Below are positions 38,803 through 50,517 of a stretch of DNA of 63,251 nucleotides, in pieces. The DNA lies in the NCBI RefSeq assembly GCF_000002075.1, contig NW_004797308.1:2057832-2121082 (forward strand). Reading direction: 5' to 3'. The notes below the pieces were generated by a model. It worked only from the letters and a program-made list of their open reading frames with translations, was not told the origin of the DNA and searched no databases. Source of the DNA: Aplysia californica (Eukaryota; Mollusca; Gastropoda; Aplysiida; Aplysiidae). Position 1 is the stretch's first letter, and every line of letters starts with the position of its first letter. Position numbers and translations under genes: made by a program.

Positions 38803-39700
38803 TGACACACCGGACAACAACGGCCTCCAGAGCCTGCCTCGTTTTGATCTCCATTTTATTCCTTCTCTTCACCCATTTACTCTCTATCTCACTCACGAGA
38901 TGACCAGCATCTGTGGTATAGCTGTTAGGCGCTTTGCTGTCGGATGCAAGAGACCCGAGTTCAGTTCTCGAGTGGGGACAAAATTTTAATGATAGAGTAT
39001 CTCGATCTTTCTACTGGGATGTATCCCTCTCAGCCCAGGTTGACCCTGACAGGCCGCCCTCAAAATGATCTAAATTGTGTTAATGGGGGCGTAAAAACAC
39101 ATGCATTAACTCACAAGATGAAGATACGTGTCCACTACACGAGCCTCACGCATTGCTGCTTTCTGAAGTTCCATCCATGGTGATCTTCCATAGCAAATCT
39201 GTCGTTGTTTTCCTCCATGTCGTGTGGGTTGGCTGTGGTACCTTTTTAAGGGTGTTATGAAGTTGTGTCCTTGTTCTCAGTCTCCTTTCACTCTTGGGGG
39301 AAAGCCCAGGAGTTACTCCTCTGGAAGCTAAAGACTGATAAACACAGGTGCAGTGCATTGCATTTTATTTTACGGAAATGTGCCGAGTGCCTATTTGTTT
39401 TGTCTATAAATTGCTGCTGCTGCAAGAGGTCGGATTGCCAGAGAAATTACTAAATAGTCCTATTTAAAGCTTCAAAAAATGTATTTCCATTTCCATTATC
39501 GTTTTTGAAGTTTTAATTACTAATATATTATTTAGGGGGCTGAATGCATAAGACATGATATTGTGCGATGAGTTGTGTACTTGACAAAATGAGGAGTGCC
39601 TTTTTGTTCCCATCGGAGCCAAAGAACTGATGGAAATTGATGATATTGTATGTGTTACATTTTCCAGTGAGCATCAATTTTTTATGAATTAAACATACAT
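38803..39700 (+). other. DEAF1 3' UTR region with SINE
   Basis: Contains the family C SINE at 38896-39112 (GGTATAGCTGTTAGGCGC, GAGTTCAGTTCTCGAG, CAGCCCAGGTTGACCCTGAC). ATTAAA occurs at about 39687, just before the Mutator-like element. The transcript end cannot be fixed from sequence. Confidence 0.5.
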
Positions 39701-42634
39701 GGGAGATACACCTGATAAGACTGGCGGCACGAAAAAATTCACCTAAAATTCATTTTTTTATATTTTCAATTACTTTTTTCTACCGTGTCCCTTTTTAAAA
39801 AAAATTGCAGGTGAGATACCAAGCTTTAAAATGAGAATACGTGCTTTTGAATATAACGTCAAAGAAGGTGGCAAAATGCAAAACCATGAACAAGTTGAAA
39901 TTTCACGATAAGAAAAGATAACAAAATTGCGCACATGATTCTGAACATAATTGTAGGAATTTCAAAACAACAAAAATAAATTAAGTAAATGAGGTACCAA
40001 TGCATCTTTTGTCTGTTTTAGATTTTCAATATACTTATTGTAAAAAAAATATATCAGCCCCAAAATGTCAGCAATTTTTTTTCTTAAAATTTTATGATAT
40101 CAAGAGTGATGAAAAATAAAGTATGCAGAATATCAAAAATCTAAAACAGACAAATGGTGGCAAAAACAATAAAATAGAAATGCTGAAAATTTGAAGGAAA
40201 TCGGTTAAGAAATAAGGGAGATATCGTGCGCGCAGCCTCTAAAACTGTTGATTTTAGGAGAAAATCGACAACCAAAAATTTGCACTAACCTTTTATTTAT
40301 ACGAATGAGCCCCCCTTGCATAAGTTCCATCTTCTTTTGCCTCGTCTGCTGCTTTCTTTTCTCTCCTCTTCTGCCTGCTATACTCCAAAGATGCTTCTGT
40401 TGTGCGGATTTCTGCCCTTTTTGTCCTCTGCGAATCCTCACTTGCAAAGAACTGTCGTGCTAATGTCCCACGAGGAATGTCGAGGCGCTCCAAGACTTTC
40501 GATAAACTTTTCATACCGTCATTGAACGTTATTGTGGCAAGGCCAACGGCTGTTCTCACTGCCTTAGCCCCATGGTACTGGTTTTTTGGGCGAATCTTCC
40601 ATATTTTCTGATTGACAGATTCATTTGCATTTTGTGTATAGCTATCAAGGCACCTGTTGAGAAGATCTGGGTGGGTTAGGTCCTTGAAAATTGGTTTGCA
40701 TATTTCCAAGACTGCTTCAGGAAGGCTGCTTTTGTGATCATATGGTCTTCCATCTTTTTTTGCCTGAAATTACTTACACCACTTGATATTACAGAGCTGG
40801 TGACGGGGGCTTTTATTAGTTGACAGTTTGTGGAAGTATATTATTGCCAATATGCTTTCACGCATTCCAACAGAGTTGTGCTTGTTGTCACGGATCGCGT
40901 TCCCAAAGTACGTTTGTATTTGGTCGATCTGCTTGTCTGTCAGTCTACCTGCACCACCAATACTCTTTCTGTCTTTCAGCTTTTTACCAGAATAACTTGA
41001 CTTGAGTTTTCGAAGTCTCGTTCCCATTCGTTTTTGAACATGGCCGACACATTCAATTTTCTCGACTGCCTTTTCCCCATATGGTTTTGACTCCGACACA
41101 GTTTTGAAAGAATTGGTGTCACCATCCCCAATGTACCGGGTATACCGTAAGTTGCTCTTTTCAACTGATCTTGAAAAAATTTCAACCCCAGACTTAGCTT
41201 CCATGGAGCCAGACGACCCGTCATGTGACGCCTCATAAACAGAAGGGTGGCTTCTTAACCAAGTTTCGTATTCGACCGACTGGGTTTCTTTTCTCTTTGA
41301 CCAATAGTCACAACTCTTACAAACCTTTGATCTTACAGCGGTATCTAATACTTTTCCTGTTACACAACCGATTGCATTGACTACTCCTATATTTGAGGAA
41401 AAGCCCCGACTCATGCATGTCCCATCGACAGAAGTATCGGTGTCTCGCGGTGTCTTCAGCTTCATCACTGTTGGTGAGCGAAAACTCGATAGCAGCAGCT
41501 TTTGTCATGCTCTCATTTTGAATGTTATCTACAGCTTCACCAAGACTGCTTTTTATTTTCTGATACGATGGCTTTGTCACTGGTGGAGGCAAGTTCATAA
41601 TGCCACAAAAAGTCTGCAGGGCAGTTAGGCCGCATCCAATGTACCGCATTGCAAGAGCAATCCGTCTATTTATCGAGTGATTGATAAGTCCACTAGACCC
41701 ACTTGACCACCTTTTAGCTGCCACAGAAGGGTCAGAAAAGAATGGCTCAGAAACTTTGCATTTTCCGTTCTCACAAATGAAATGAAAGACACTCCCCAAC
41801 CCACTTCGCTTTTCTTCAACGAGCCGTGCTGTACTATGACAATGTCGGCAGACAAGATCCGATTCTATTTGGTTTCTGAGAATGTCAAAGTCAATAATTC
41901 TGTAACCAGAGTCATTTTCTAGATTTAGATCTAAATCTTCCCCCTCAGAATCAGAATTATCACTACTAGATCTAGAGCAGTCTTTATCACCGCCATAGAG
42001 GCCTTCTAACTTGATCTTTGATCTGCTGTAGGTTGGAGAAGTTGGAGCATGATTTCTATTTTGATCTGGAGTCTGTAGGCCTACGTTGTTGTTGTTGTTG
42101 TTAGAACTACTAATAGAGTCAGACCCATTTGATCTGGAAACATCTTCTTCCCCCACTTCAGATAACCTTTTTTTCGATGCAAACTGGTTGTTACTTTTGA
42201 AGAAGCCTTTCCTCTTCTTAGGTCTGGTTCCACTGGGCCTAGGCATTTTCAACTTCACAAGAACTCAAAGCAAGACACTCTCTCTTTTTGTTCTCACGAT
42301 AACAAGTGTTACGTTTCACTTCCCAATGTTTACAATGTTGAATTTCCGCCTTAAAAGGGAGTAGTTCATTATTTGGAACAGTTTTTGACAATGCAAATAG
42401 CGCAGCTTTCCCCAACAAAATCAAAACAAACTCGTTGCTAGGGTAAACAAAGTAAACATCACATCAACTGGTTACACCTAGGTTCAGAAAAAACATTGTA
42501 AAATAAAAACTAATCAACTGATTCTAAAAATTTAAAAACCAAAATAAACTAGAATAATAGCCGCTCCCTAATAACTAGAAATGAACCATTAGTTCGTGAT
42601 TCGGTAATTTCGCATTTTGTCAGGTGTATCTCCC
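39701..42634 (-). mobile_element. Mutator-like DNA transposon (about 2.9 kb), one frameshift and one stop in the transposase
   Basis: Inverted ends GGGAGATACACCTGAYAA at 39701-39718 and 42617-42634. Between them, on the - strand, lies a transposase of the animal Mutator-like family. I do not see a clear 8-10-bp target duplication, so either the boundaries are slightly off or the flanks have decayed. Confidence 0.8.
40293..42243 (-). pseudogene. Mutator-like transposase, nearly intact
   Basis: The N-terminal part (about 42243-41460) has a Lys/Ser-rich start (MPRPSGTRPKKRKGFFKSNN), a Cys-rich region (LVCRHCHSTARLVEEKRSGL ... FICENGKCKVSEPFF) and a conserved helical block (RRIALAMRYIGCGLTALQTF). 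A frameshift between about 41400 and 41465 moves the frame to SVDGTCMSRGFSSNIG (first catalytic Asp, usually DGTW-x-RGF). YIGDGDTNSFKTV (second Asp) and GHVQKRMGTRLR follow. An in-frame TAA at about 40770 interrupts WCK...FQAKKDGRPYDHKSSL. Then KPIFKDLTHPDLLNRCLDSY and NANESVNQKIW (catalytic Glu) follow. Only about two lesions, so the insertion is fairly recent. Confidence 0.82.
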
Positions 42635-43745
42635 TCCTTAACAGTTAAAGCTCAAGGAGGTTGATTGGCATTTTTCCAATGTTCAAATTTTGGTGTCAGA
42701 GTTGACTCAAGTTTTGTTTTACCGTCTGTGTTAACATAGATAATATGTAATAATGTAGTTGGTGATACAAAATTTGTCAGGGAATGGTGGTAGTCAGTGA
42801 GGAGTCTGATGTCAAAACCAAAACATTGGCCAAATGTGCGATGAGTTTCTTGTGCACATATAAGTGTACAGTATTTTATGGTATAAGATCAGGTGTTCTG
42901 GTGAAACGTGAGGAAAAATGATGTATACTCGTGACTAGGCGGATGCTTGGACGGATAATAGCATCTGTTATTTGGGCATTATTATTTGTTTATTACTATT
43001 GTTTCAGACTGTCACATGTAATTTATGGCGCTCATATGACCTTATGTAGTTGCGAGCGCTGTAAAACCTCTACTAAAACTAAAAAACATGTGACTTTGAA
43101 GAATGTTCTGCTTGCTTCCCTTCCCTTCATTTCATGCATTTTTCTCAGCTCAGACTGGCATATGACACAGACATTGTAACTATGGAAAGGCTATTACTCT
43201 GTCTGTCAGCAAATTTATTTTTAAAAGTTAGGCTCAGTCTTGTTTTCTTTGAGCTTTGGAATAGCTGTTGTTGAGTCAAATAGGCATCGTTTTAGTTCAT
43301 TTGATTTGAAGAGAGCAACAAAGAGGTGTATCTCTGGATGCAAAATCATGTAATGCAGTCAGCGCTGCCACTGCAACGTTGTCATGTCATGAGTGGATTA
43401 ACTGTCTCACACAGTTAGTTCCAATAATTCACTTGGACCAGAGTAGAGAACATTGTCCAAGTCCAATCTTTTGCCAGATAAAAGGAGAGAATTTGTACAA
43501 ACTTGCAAAATCAAATCTAGAGTGTGTGACTATGACATCAGAATGGGGTGGAGTGTAATGGGCTCTCTGGTTTGGTGTGCTTTGTGTATTTCTCTCATTA
43601 TGACGGCTATTGTCCTTGTCTGGTCCCGAAAAAACATACCATGATTTTCATTAGTTTTTTAAAAAATGGTATTATTTCTTCTTTTTTTTTTTATTGTTGG
43701 TGAAATGGCTTAACTCTTCACAGTTTGTCACTTGCAAAAGATCTT
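42635..43745. other. Intergenic or UTR sequence with a lone shared SINE tail
   Basis: At 43028-43083 only the hairpin tail common to families A and B is present (GCGCTCATATGACCTTATGT). The rest is unique AT-rich sequence. No gene seen. Confidence 0.6.
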
Positions 43746-44340
43746 AGTTTGATCTTAGTTTGATTCTCTGGTGGGGAAGTTATTTTGTCAAGTGTATCTG
43801 TCTTTGTGTGCTGGGATGCTGTATCCCTCTCAGCCCTTGTCAGCCCTTGAAGTAGTGTGGTACCCCCCCCCCTCCCCATCTTGAATGGTACAAATTGGGT
43901 TGATGGGAGCTTAAAACTTCAACACACCCACCTGCGTGGTCAAAATGCTGCCATTATCATTCCAACACTCCAGTTCACTGCGACTCAACTCGGTTATGGT
44001 CAATTAAAATTATATTTGACCCAGGGCAGCCCAGGCTCAAGCTATCCTCTTTACATCCCACCACCAGCTCCTGTGGTGTAGCGGTTAGGTTCTGTGCTGT
44101 CACACATAGGAGACGCGAGTTTTTCCGTGAAGCAAAGTTTTTTTTTTTAATGCACTACTAAAAATATCTCGATCTGTCTGCTGGGATATTGTATCCCTCT
44201 CAACCTGGATTGGCCTTGACAGGCAGAGTTAACGTAGCTTACCTTCTAAACGATCAATATAGTCACTGGGAGTACAGAACAGAAGGGTTAATGGGGGGGG
44301 GGGAGGAGTTCAAATTAGACACCATACCCCACAACTTGCC
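43746..44340 (+). repeat. Two tandem family C SINE copies
   Basis: Body-only copy at 43746-43925 (GCTGGGATGCTGTATCCCTC), then a copy with head at 44058-44240 (CCTGTGGTGTAGCGGTTAGG, ATCTCGATCTGTCTGCTGGG). A G homopolymer is at 44296-44304. Confidence 0.65.
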
Positions 44341-44614
44341 TTGCAAGTCTGCCTGACCACTGTAGTGCCTGAAATAGTGTGTTGTTTTCGGTCTTGCAGT
44401 TGACAGGTGAACTGTTCTCAAATGTCATGAGAATGTTTGTGCTCAAACTACTCTAAGTGAAATTTTGTTCACCTGTGTTCTCCGTAGGTTGCAGTCAAAT
44501 GTGAGGTTTGTTGCTGAAGAAATGTAGGTCTCCCCAACTGAAAAACATACAAATAGTGTACCTCTTTTTCCTGCAAAAACTAGTTAGGCCTACTGTTCTG
44601 AGTTGGTGGTTGGA

Positions 44615-44998
44615 AGGTACCACTGGTAGGTATTCCCAAAGGGGGGACATTAACATGTTCTTATGCTCAGTAGAATTGTAAATGGGCTCATTCATCAATG
44701 AAATGCTCATACCTGTATCTGTACTGCATGCAGAGAACTGCTGCTTTTTCTTTCCTTATCCTTACTATTGTCATTTTTCCTCTACTTCTTTTGTATGTCA
44801 TGTTTGTCTCGCTCTTGTGACTCGCTGTTTCCGGGGTGCCTTGATAGTCGAAGCAGACTTTGAGCTGTTGAAGCTAGAGAGGTGAGCAGAGTAAGCCTGA
44901 TGCCCTGTAAGGACTTCTCTGTTGACATCCACCCCTTGGCACTCATATGACCTAATGCAGCTGTGAGCTCCGTAAAACCTCTACTAAAACTAAATAAA
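44615..44998 (+). repeat. SINE-like repeat, family B, full length
   Basis: Intact-looking copy ending in CTCATATGACCTAATGCAGC and CCTCTACTAAAACTAAAT. Confidence 0.78.
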
Positions 44999-45507
44999 AA
45001 ACCACTAGTAAGTCCAATTTCTTTTTTTTTCACACTGTTGTTTCTGTCTGTCTATCTGTCTTATTTTTTCCCCTGTACTTAATGACCATTATTGTGTTGG
45101 ATATGCTTCTCTTTGCTCAAGCAAACTAGCCAGTGTTTGCTGTGCAGGTTAGTGTCAGAGCAGGTTCCTTTAAGTGCATAATAGTCACGAGACCTCATGA
45201 TTTATGCTTTATGTGAAAAATCCTCAGTCATTGATTTGAGGAAAGACTATGCCGTCTTCTTCAGGTAATTGCTGTGGCATAATCGTATACACATTAGAAG
45301 GACTGGTATAGGTGGAGGCCAGTTTTGCTGTGTTATTTTCATTCTATAGCAAAACAGTTCAGTATATATATGTATAATTCTCATGGATTAATTTCTGTCT
45401 TGACCTCTATGGTAACATTTAGATCAGCATGACAAAGATGAGTGGTCATAGTGTGTGAGTTCATTGTCCATATTTGTTGTGTTTTTTTGTGCTTTCTCTT
45501 TGTTTTG

Positions 45508-45682
45508 TGGGTGATTGGCAGGTGCTCTGGTGTGGTTTGCTTCCTCTTTCCTATCAAACATCTATCGTCCTTATCTCCCCTTCTTCTTTTTTATGTTTGT
45601 TACTCTCTTGTAACACCTAATTTTCTGGCACTCATATGAGCGTATGCAGTTTTGAGTGCCGTAAAACCTCTACTAAAACTAA
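45508..45682 (+). repeat. SINE-like repeat, family A
   Basis: Full-length copy starting GTGGGTGATTGGCAGGTGCT. Confidence 0.75.
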
Positions 45683-46565
45683 CTCTCTTTGTTTTGGGGG
45701 GATTTTTTAATTTTTACCATGTCATTGTTTTAAAAAGGCAGATAGTTTAATTGCTTCCACTTTTATTCTACTTTTCAAATGGTACTGCCAGTTTCTTATT
45801 CTTTCTTAATCTTCATTCTTCTGTCTCCTTGCTATATTATTATGGTCCAGTTTCTTTTGCCACTCATTCTTCATTCTCATTTTTTTGTGTCCTGTATGGG
45901 GTGTTATGTGAATGACATTTGACAGGCTTGTTTTGAGCCTTTTAAATTTTTAGAAAAGTTGTGTGCTTTAATTTATTATTGGCGTATGTGTCGAACATTG
46001 AAGTATTACTGCAAAAATGTATGTTTGCTACTGACATACATGTATGGGTTTAGGCTTCAGTTTTCTGGAACAAACCTGCGTAGAGAAGCACCCTTCCCCC
46101 TTCCCCTACCCCCTAAATTTCTGTGCTGGACATAAGTCAAATTTAAGTTATTACTGTACCTGTATATATATTATTCTTATGTTTGTTTTTAGTCATTCTC
46201 CATTAAGATATGATTGTAAATCCTAGATTTTACAGCATTAATAATTGTTAGGCGTAGTGGGTTTCAAAACAGCATCACTCATTGTCAGCGATATAATGTT
46301 TGGCATATTGTGACAGTGGTGCGTACATAAAGTTGCGCTAAGGGTCTTTTTTTAAAGCAGGCTCTGTTGTTGTTCGGGGAAGCCTTGGATCGGTTGTAAA
46401 AAGTATGAAGACTTCTCAGTGTAAGACTCCATCGTACCTCATGGTTTTAGATGGTGTATGGCAGAGCTTTGCTCTAGGATGTCAATGAGAGCGTAATCAT
46501 GACTGTTTACCTTCATTCCTTCTCTCATTTTTATTGATTACTTCATAGGGGGTGGGAGGGGAGGG
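45683..46565. other. AT-rich sequence up to the second gap
   Basis: No supported gene or repeat. A G-rich run (GGGGGTGGGAGGGGAGGG) directly precedes the gap. Confidence 0.6.
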
Positions 46566-46982
46566 NNNNNNNNNNNNNNNNNNNNNNNNNNNNNNNNNNN
46601 NNNNNNNNNNNNNNNNNNNNNNNNNNNNNNNNNNNNNNNNNNNNNNNNNNNNNNNNNNNNNNNNNNNNNNNNNNNNNNNNNNNNNNNNNNNNNNNNNNNN
46701 NNNNNNNNNNNNNNNNNNNNNNNNNNNNNNNNNNNNNNNNNNNNNNNNNNNNNNNNNNNNNNNNNNNNNNNNNNNNNNNNNNNNNNNNNNNNNNNNNNNN
46801 NNNNNNNNNNNNNNNNNNNNNNNNNNNNNNNNNNNNNNNNNNNNNNNNNNNNNNNNNNNNNNNNNNNNNNNNNNNNNNNNNNNNNNNNNNNNNNNNNNNN
46901 NNNNNNNNNNNNNNNNNNNNNNNNNNNNNNNNNNNNNNNNNNNNNNNNNNNNNNNNNNNNNNNNNNNNNNNNNNNNNNNNNN
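46566..46982. other. Assembly gap, 417 N
   Basis: A non-round N count suggests an estimated gap size. The purine-rich left flank may explain the break. Confidence 0.98.
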
Positions 46983-47079
46983 TCTATATTACACAAGATG
47001 GTCAGCTTTCGTGCAATAAAAAAAATAAAAAATGAAATCCATAAATAGAATCTAACTCTTTCCCTGGCTATTTTTAATC

Positions 47080-47913
47080 TACGATGGGCGTACCAAAAGT
47101 TTTTACCTGTTAGTGTGTGGCCTTGAAAAAACCTTAAGAATAGAAGACCCTCTCTTTGTCAGAAATTCAGCCTTCTACCTCTTCTTTGATCTCGTCATCA
47201 CTTTCAAAATGCCTTCCCTTTAAATTCTATTTCAGTTTGGGGAATTTTAAAAAGTTGGACAAGGCTACATCTGGAAAATTTAGTGGATGTGGCCAAATTT
47301 CATAGCCACTTTCTTGCACAGTTTCTGCAGCTTTTCTTGAATTGTGAGCTGGCGCTTTTTTGTGAAGCAGTAAAATGTCTATTCGGATCTTTCCTCTTGT
47401 AATTTTTTTTTTAGCTGGTTAGAATAATGGTCTCCGGTGATCGTATATCCATTTTTAAGATAGTCTGAGTCATAATCACTCCTTAACGTTTCAATAAAAC
47501 TGATAGCATCACATTTCCACTTGATGGCTGCACTTTTGCCTTCTTTGGTGTTGGAGACGAGGGCGGTTTCCACTTCATTGATGCAGATTTTGACTCAGGA
47601 TCATAGTGTTGGACACATGTTACACATCCATGGTTACAGGTCTTTCAAAAAATTTACTTGTAGTTGCTTGCCTTGCAAGAACAAAAACTTCATTACTGCC
47701 CTGTGCTCAATTTTCTCCATGTTTATGTTGAAACTGGTGAACAACATACCCCCATTCACTTACAGTGCCCTGGTGTTAAAACCAGTGATTGGAAATTCCC
47801 TCCAGAATTTCCGTGCCTTCCTGGAAGATAACTGTTGACTTTGACCCCAAATTTAAGTTTTCTACTTTTATTTCTTCATGGTCGGGTAAAAAACTTTTGG
47901 TATGCCCCTCGTA
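47080..47913 (-). mobile_element. Internally deleted mariner element (about 834 bp)
   Basis: Inverted ends CGAKGGGCRTACCAAAAG then TTTTTACC, flanked by TA (47080-47081, 47912-47913). On the - strand the remnants read MEKIEHRAVMKFLFLQGKQL (N-terminal), HYDPES, then YLKNGYTITGDHYSNQLKKK and APAHNSRKAAETVQESGYEI, all mariner transposase motifs. The segment holding most of the helix-turn-helix part and the first catalytic region is deleted, and there are several stops and shifts. Confidence 0.82.
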
Positions 47914-49394
47914 TACCATACAATTCTCAAGAAAGAAGTAAATTTTTAAAATCTAACTGCAAAATGTAAAATAAAAGAGGGGAAAGGATTTTTTGACCCG
48001 TTTGTCCTTCTTTGACTCTAGATCTTCATGTGTGCTTTTAGTTTTGTGGTTGAAGAAAAATATCTTTAGCTGTAAGAGTAGGGTAGTGGCCAAAATATGC
48101 CTCTCTTATTTTGCCTTGTACAAGTGTTTTATGCCGCTGTCCTCAATCCAGTCACGTTGAACCTGGATCTGTTGTCTCTCACGATTGTAACCCATGTATG
48201 TATATTTGTAAGTAATGTAAATCCTTGAAGGGGAGGGGGATTTTTCACCTTTTGTCATTTTACGTCTACTGTTTGAGAACGCAGAAACCTGTATTGTTCA
48301 TGTATTGTGACTATATTGAGAATTTGACGCTTGCTTTGGCGAATTAAATTCATTGTGCCTTCTGAAGCTGAGTGTATTGCCTTTGTTTAAAGATATGTTC
48401 ACTTGTGTTTTGTAGTACCTATTATTATTTTTTCTAAAGGAGAAAATATAGATTAATGATTAAACAAACATTTACTGGGATGTAGATAAATTTTTAATGA
48501 GTTATTCCACCTCAGTGGAGGGTAAAACTTTTTCCTGGTTTCTTGTCTTAGTCACCCTGGTTCTCGGTGATGAAATGGATAGGCTCTGCACTTTACTTAG
48601 CAGAAGAGGTGAGTTCAGTTGCCAGGCGAGGAAGTGTCTGCTCCCTCAAGTGTTTTCTTCACTGTATGGGTTGGCTCTGACAGGCAGGATTGCAGCAGCC
48701 CACCTTCTAAATGACGTAAATTGTGTTAATGGGGGCGTTAATATTATTATTAATATTAATAATCAATTTAGAGAGATGTGTGCAAATGCAAGTCTACGGT
48801 GAAGTTTTGCTTACTTTAAAGTTTGTCTAAAAGTTGAATCTGCCCATATCAACAGTCATTGTACCTATCTACAAAGAACAGAACTGGGATTGAGCCTTTG
48901 CCTAAAAAAAGCCTCAGTGGGTCAGTTGTAGCATGTTATTGAAAAGTCCTTGACCCTCATGACCCGTTGATCTTCTTCCAGGCTATAATTTTGTCAGAAA
49001 TTTGACTATGATGAGAGCAATATGGGGCCCAGGAATTTAAATTCTACTTTTCAATTTAGATACACTTCTGGAAAAATCTGCATTGTATTGAGACATAAAA
49101 ATAACTTCATAGGGTTAAAAAAAATCCTTTATTAGAAGCTTGGACCTGAGGGTGTGGCTTTCGAGTGGAAACATACAAAACATAGACCACATCTCTGTAT
49201 CTCAGTACAATAACCCATTTGATTATAATTATGATAATAATTATGAAAATAATTGCATTTACACATAGCACATATATATAATATATGTATGCTCTATGCC
49301 CTTTACAACTATTATTACCATCAAACATGACTTGGAAATATTCTTGGCTTCTGCAAAGCATTCAGTGCAAGTAGCCAATGAAGCCCTAAAACAT
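47914..49394. other. Intergenic sequence with SINE
   Basis: Holds a headless family C SINE at 48585-48755 (TTGGCTCTGACAGGCAGGAT, TGTGTTAATGGGGGCGTTA). Otherwise unique AT-rich sequence with no supported gene. Confidence 0.6.
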
Positions 49395-49730
49395 TATCAA
49401 GCTGATAAAATCTTTTGCTGTGTTTCACGCAGTACTCATTCCCACCTGGGTGGAGTGTGGAAAATTTGTGTAAAGAGCCTTTCCCATGGACACGAGGGGC
49501 TCCTGATGGAATTCAAACCCACAACCTTACGGACATCCACATTGACACGATTTTGATGATTAATTCACAAGGCGAACTACTTCAACCCTATCATAGAGAG
49601 TGGTCAACTCAAGCTGAATGGGATGTATGGAGATATGTGTTAAGTAAAACTCCCTTGCAAGGGAATCAAACTGATATGATCTTCCACATGGAACAGCGAA
49701 GAGCCTAATCATTACACTTACACTTCAAAT
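49395..49730 (-). repeat. tRNA-derived SINE, family D, inverted
   Basis: The - strand copy contains the reverse complements of GGGTTTGAATTCC and CCATGGGAAAGGCTCTTT, and of CCACTCCACCCAGGTGGGAA. Confidence 0.6.
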
Positions 49731-50454
49731 ACCTGTAGTAAAAAACAAAAGTTCCCATATCAAGAAAACAACAAATAAAATAACTCATGTCAACACAAAT
49801 ATGCTCTCGGGCCGTTTTATTATGAAACTTGTACATGTAATAATATGTTCACAATGAAAAGTTTGAATAGGTCACCAATGGAATGATAGAACACAACATA
49901 TCATCGCATAAACGTGCTATACATGAACATGGGCCTTGATTACACAAGAGCCTTAACACTTCTGGATCATACTAATGTACAATTGAGCTTCACGAATTCT
50001 CCACAGTTGTCTTCCAGACATATTCAGAGCAACAGCCTTAATTAATCTGTATTATCCATGTCAATGACAACGTAATTATTACAGCAACAATCATCTGGGC
50101 CATTTTTTTTTTGCATTCCAATTGGAAACTTGCCATTCACATTCAGACTTTCAGTTTAATAAAGAAAAACCAGAGATAAAGATTTATCCCAAATAAATAA
50201 ACAATAATAATGCCACTACTCTCAGGGAGTTGAACTTTTAGAAATTTAATTAAGAAAAGTGTCAAAGACAAATAAATCATTAACAAGCTCCCCAGTAGGT
50301 CTGACAGAACTTTAAAACTCGGAACAAGTCGAAAAAATCAAATTTCTCATTAAGTTCGTTTTACTCTATCATATTTAATTACTGGAAAGGCATCAATCAA
50401 CTTCTCTTTGCTCAAGCAACCAACAAGAAAAGGAGATACATGTACAACATTAGC

Positions 50455-50455
<1 letters not shown>

Positions 50456-50515
<60 letters not shown>
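50456..50515. repeat. (CA)n microsatellite
   Basis: About 29 uninterrupted CA units. Confidence 0.98.

Positions 50516-50517
<2 letters not shown>

Noticed and set aside
39265-39453. Cys-rich frame downstream of DEAF1 (KCAECLFVLSINCCCCKRSD)
   Set aside because: Considered as a missing MYND finger; cysteine spacing does not fit CxxC-x7-10-CxxC-x4-YC, and no acceptor in phase was seen.
46538-47019. Open frames over the N block
   Set aside because: Artefacts of unknown bases.
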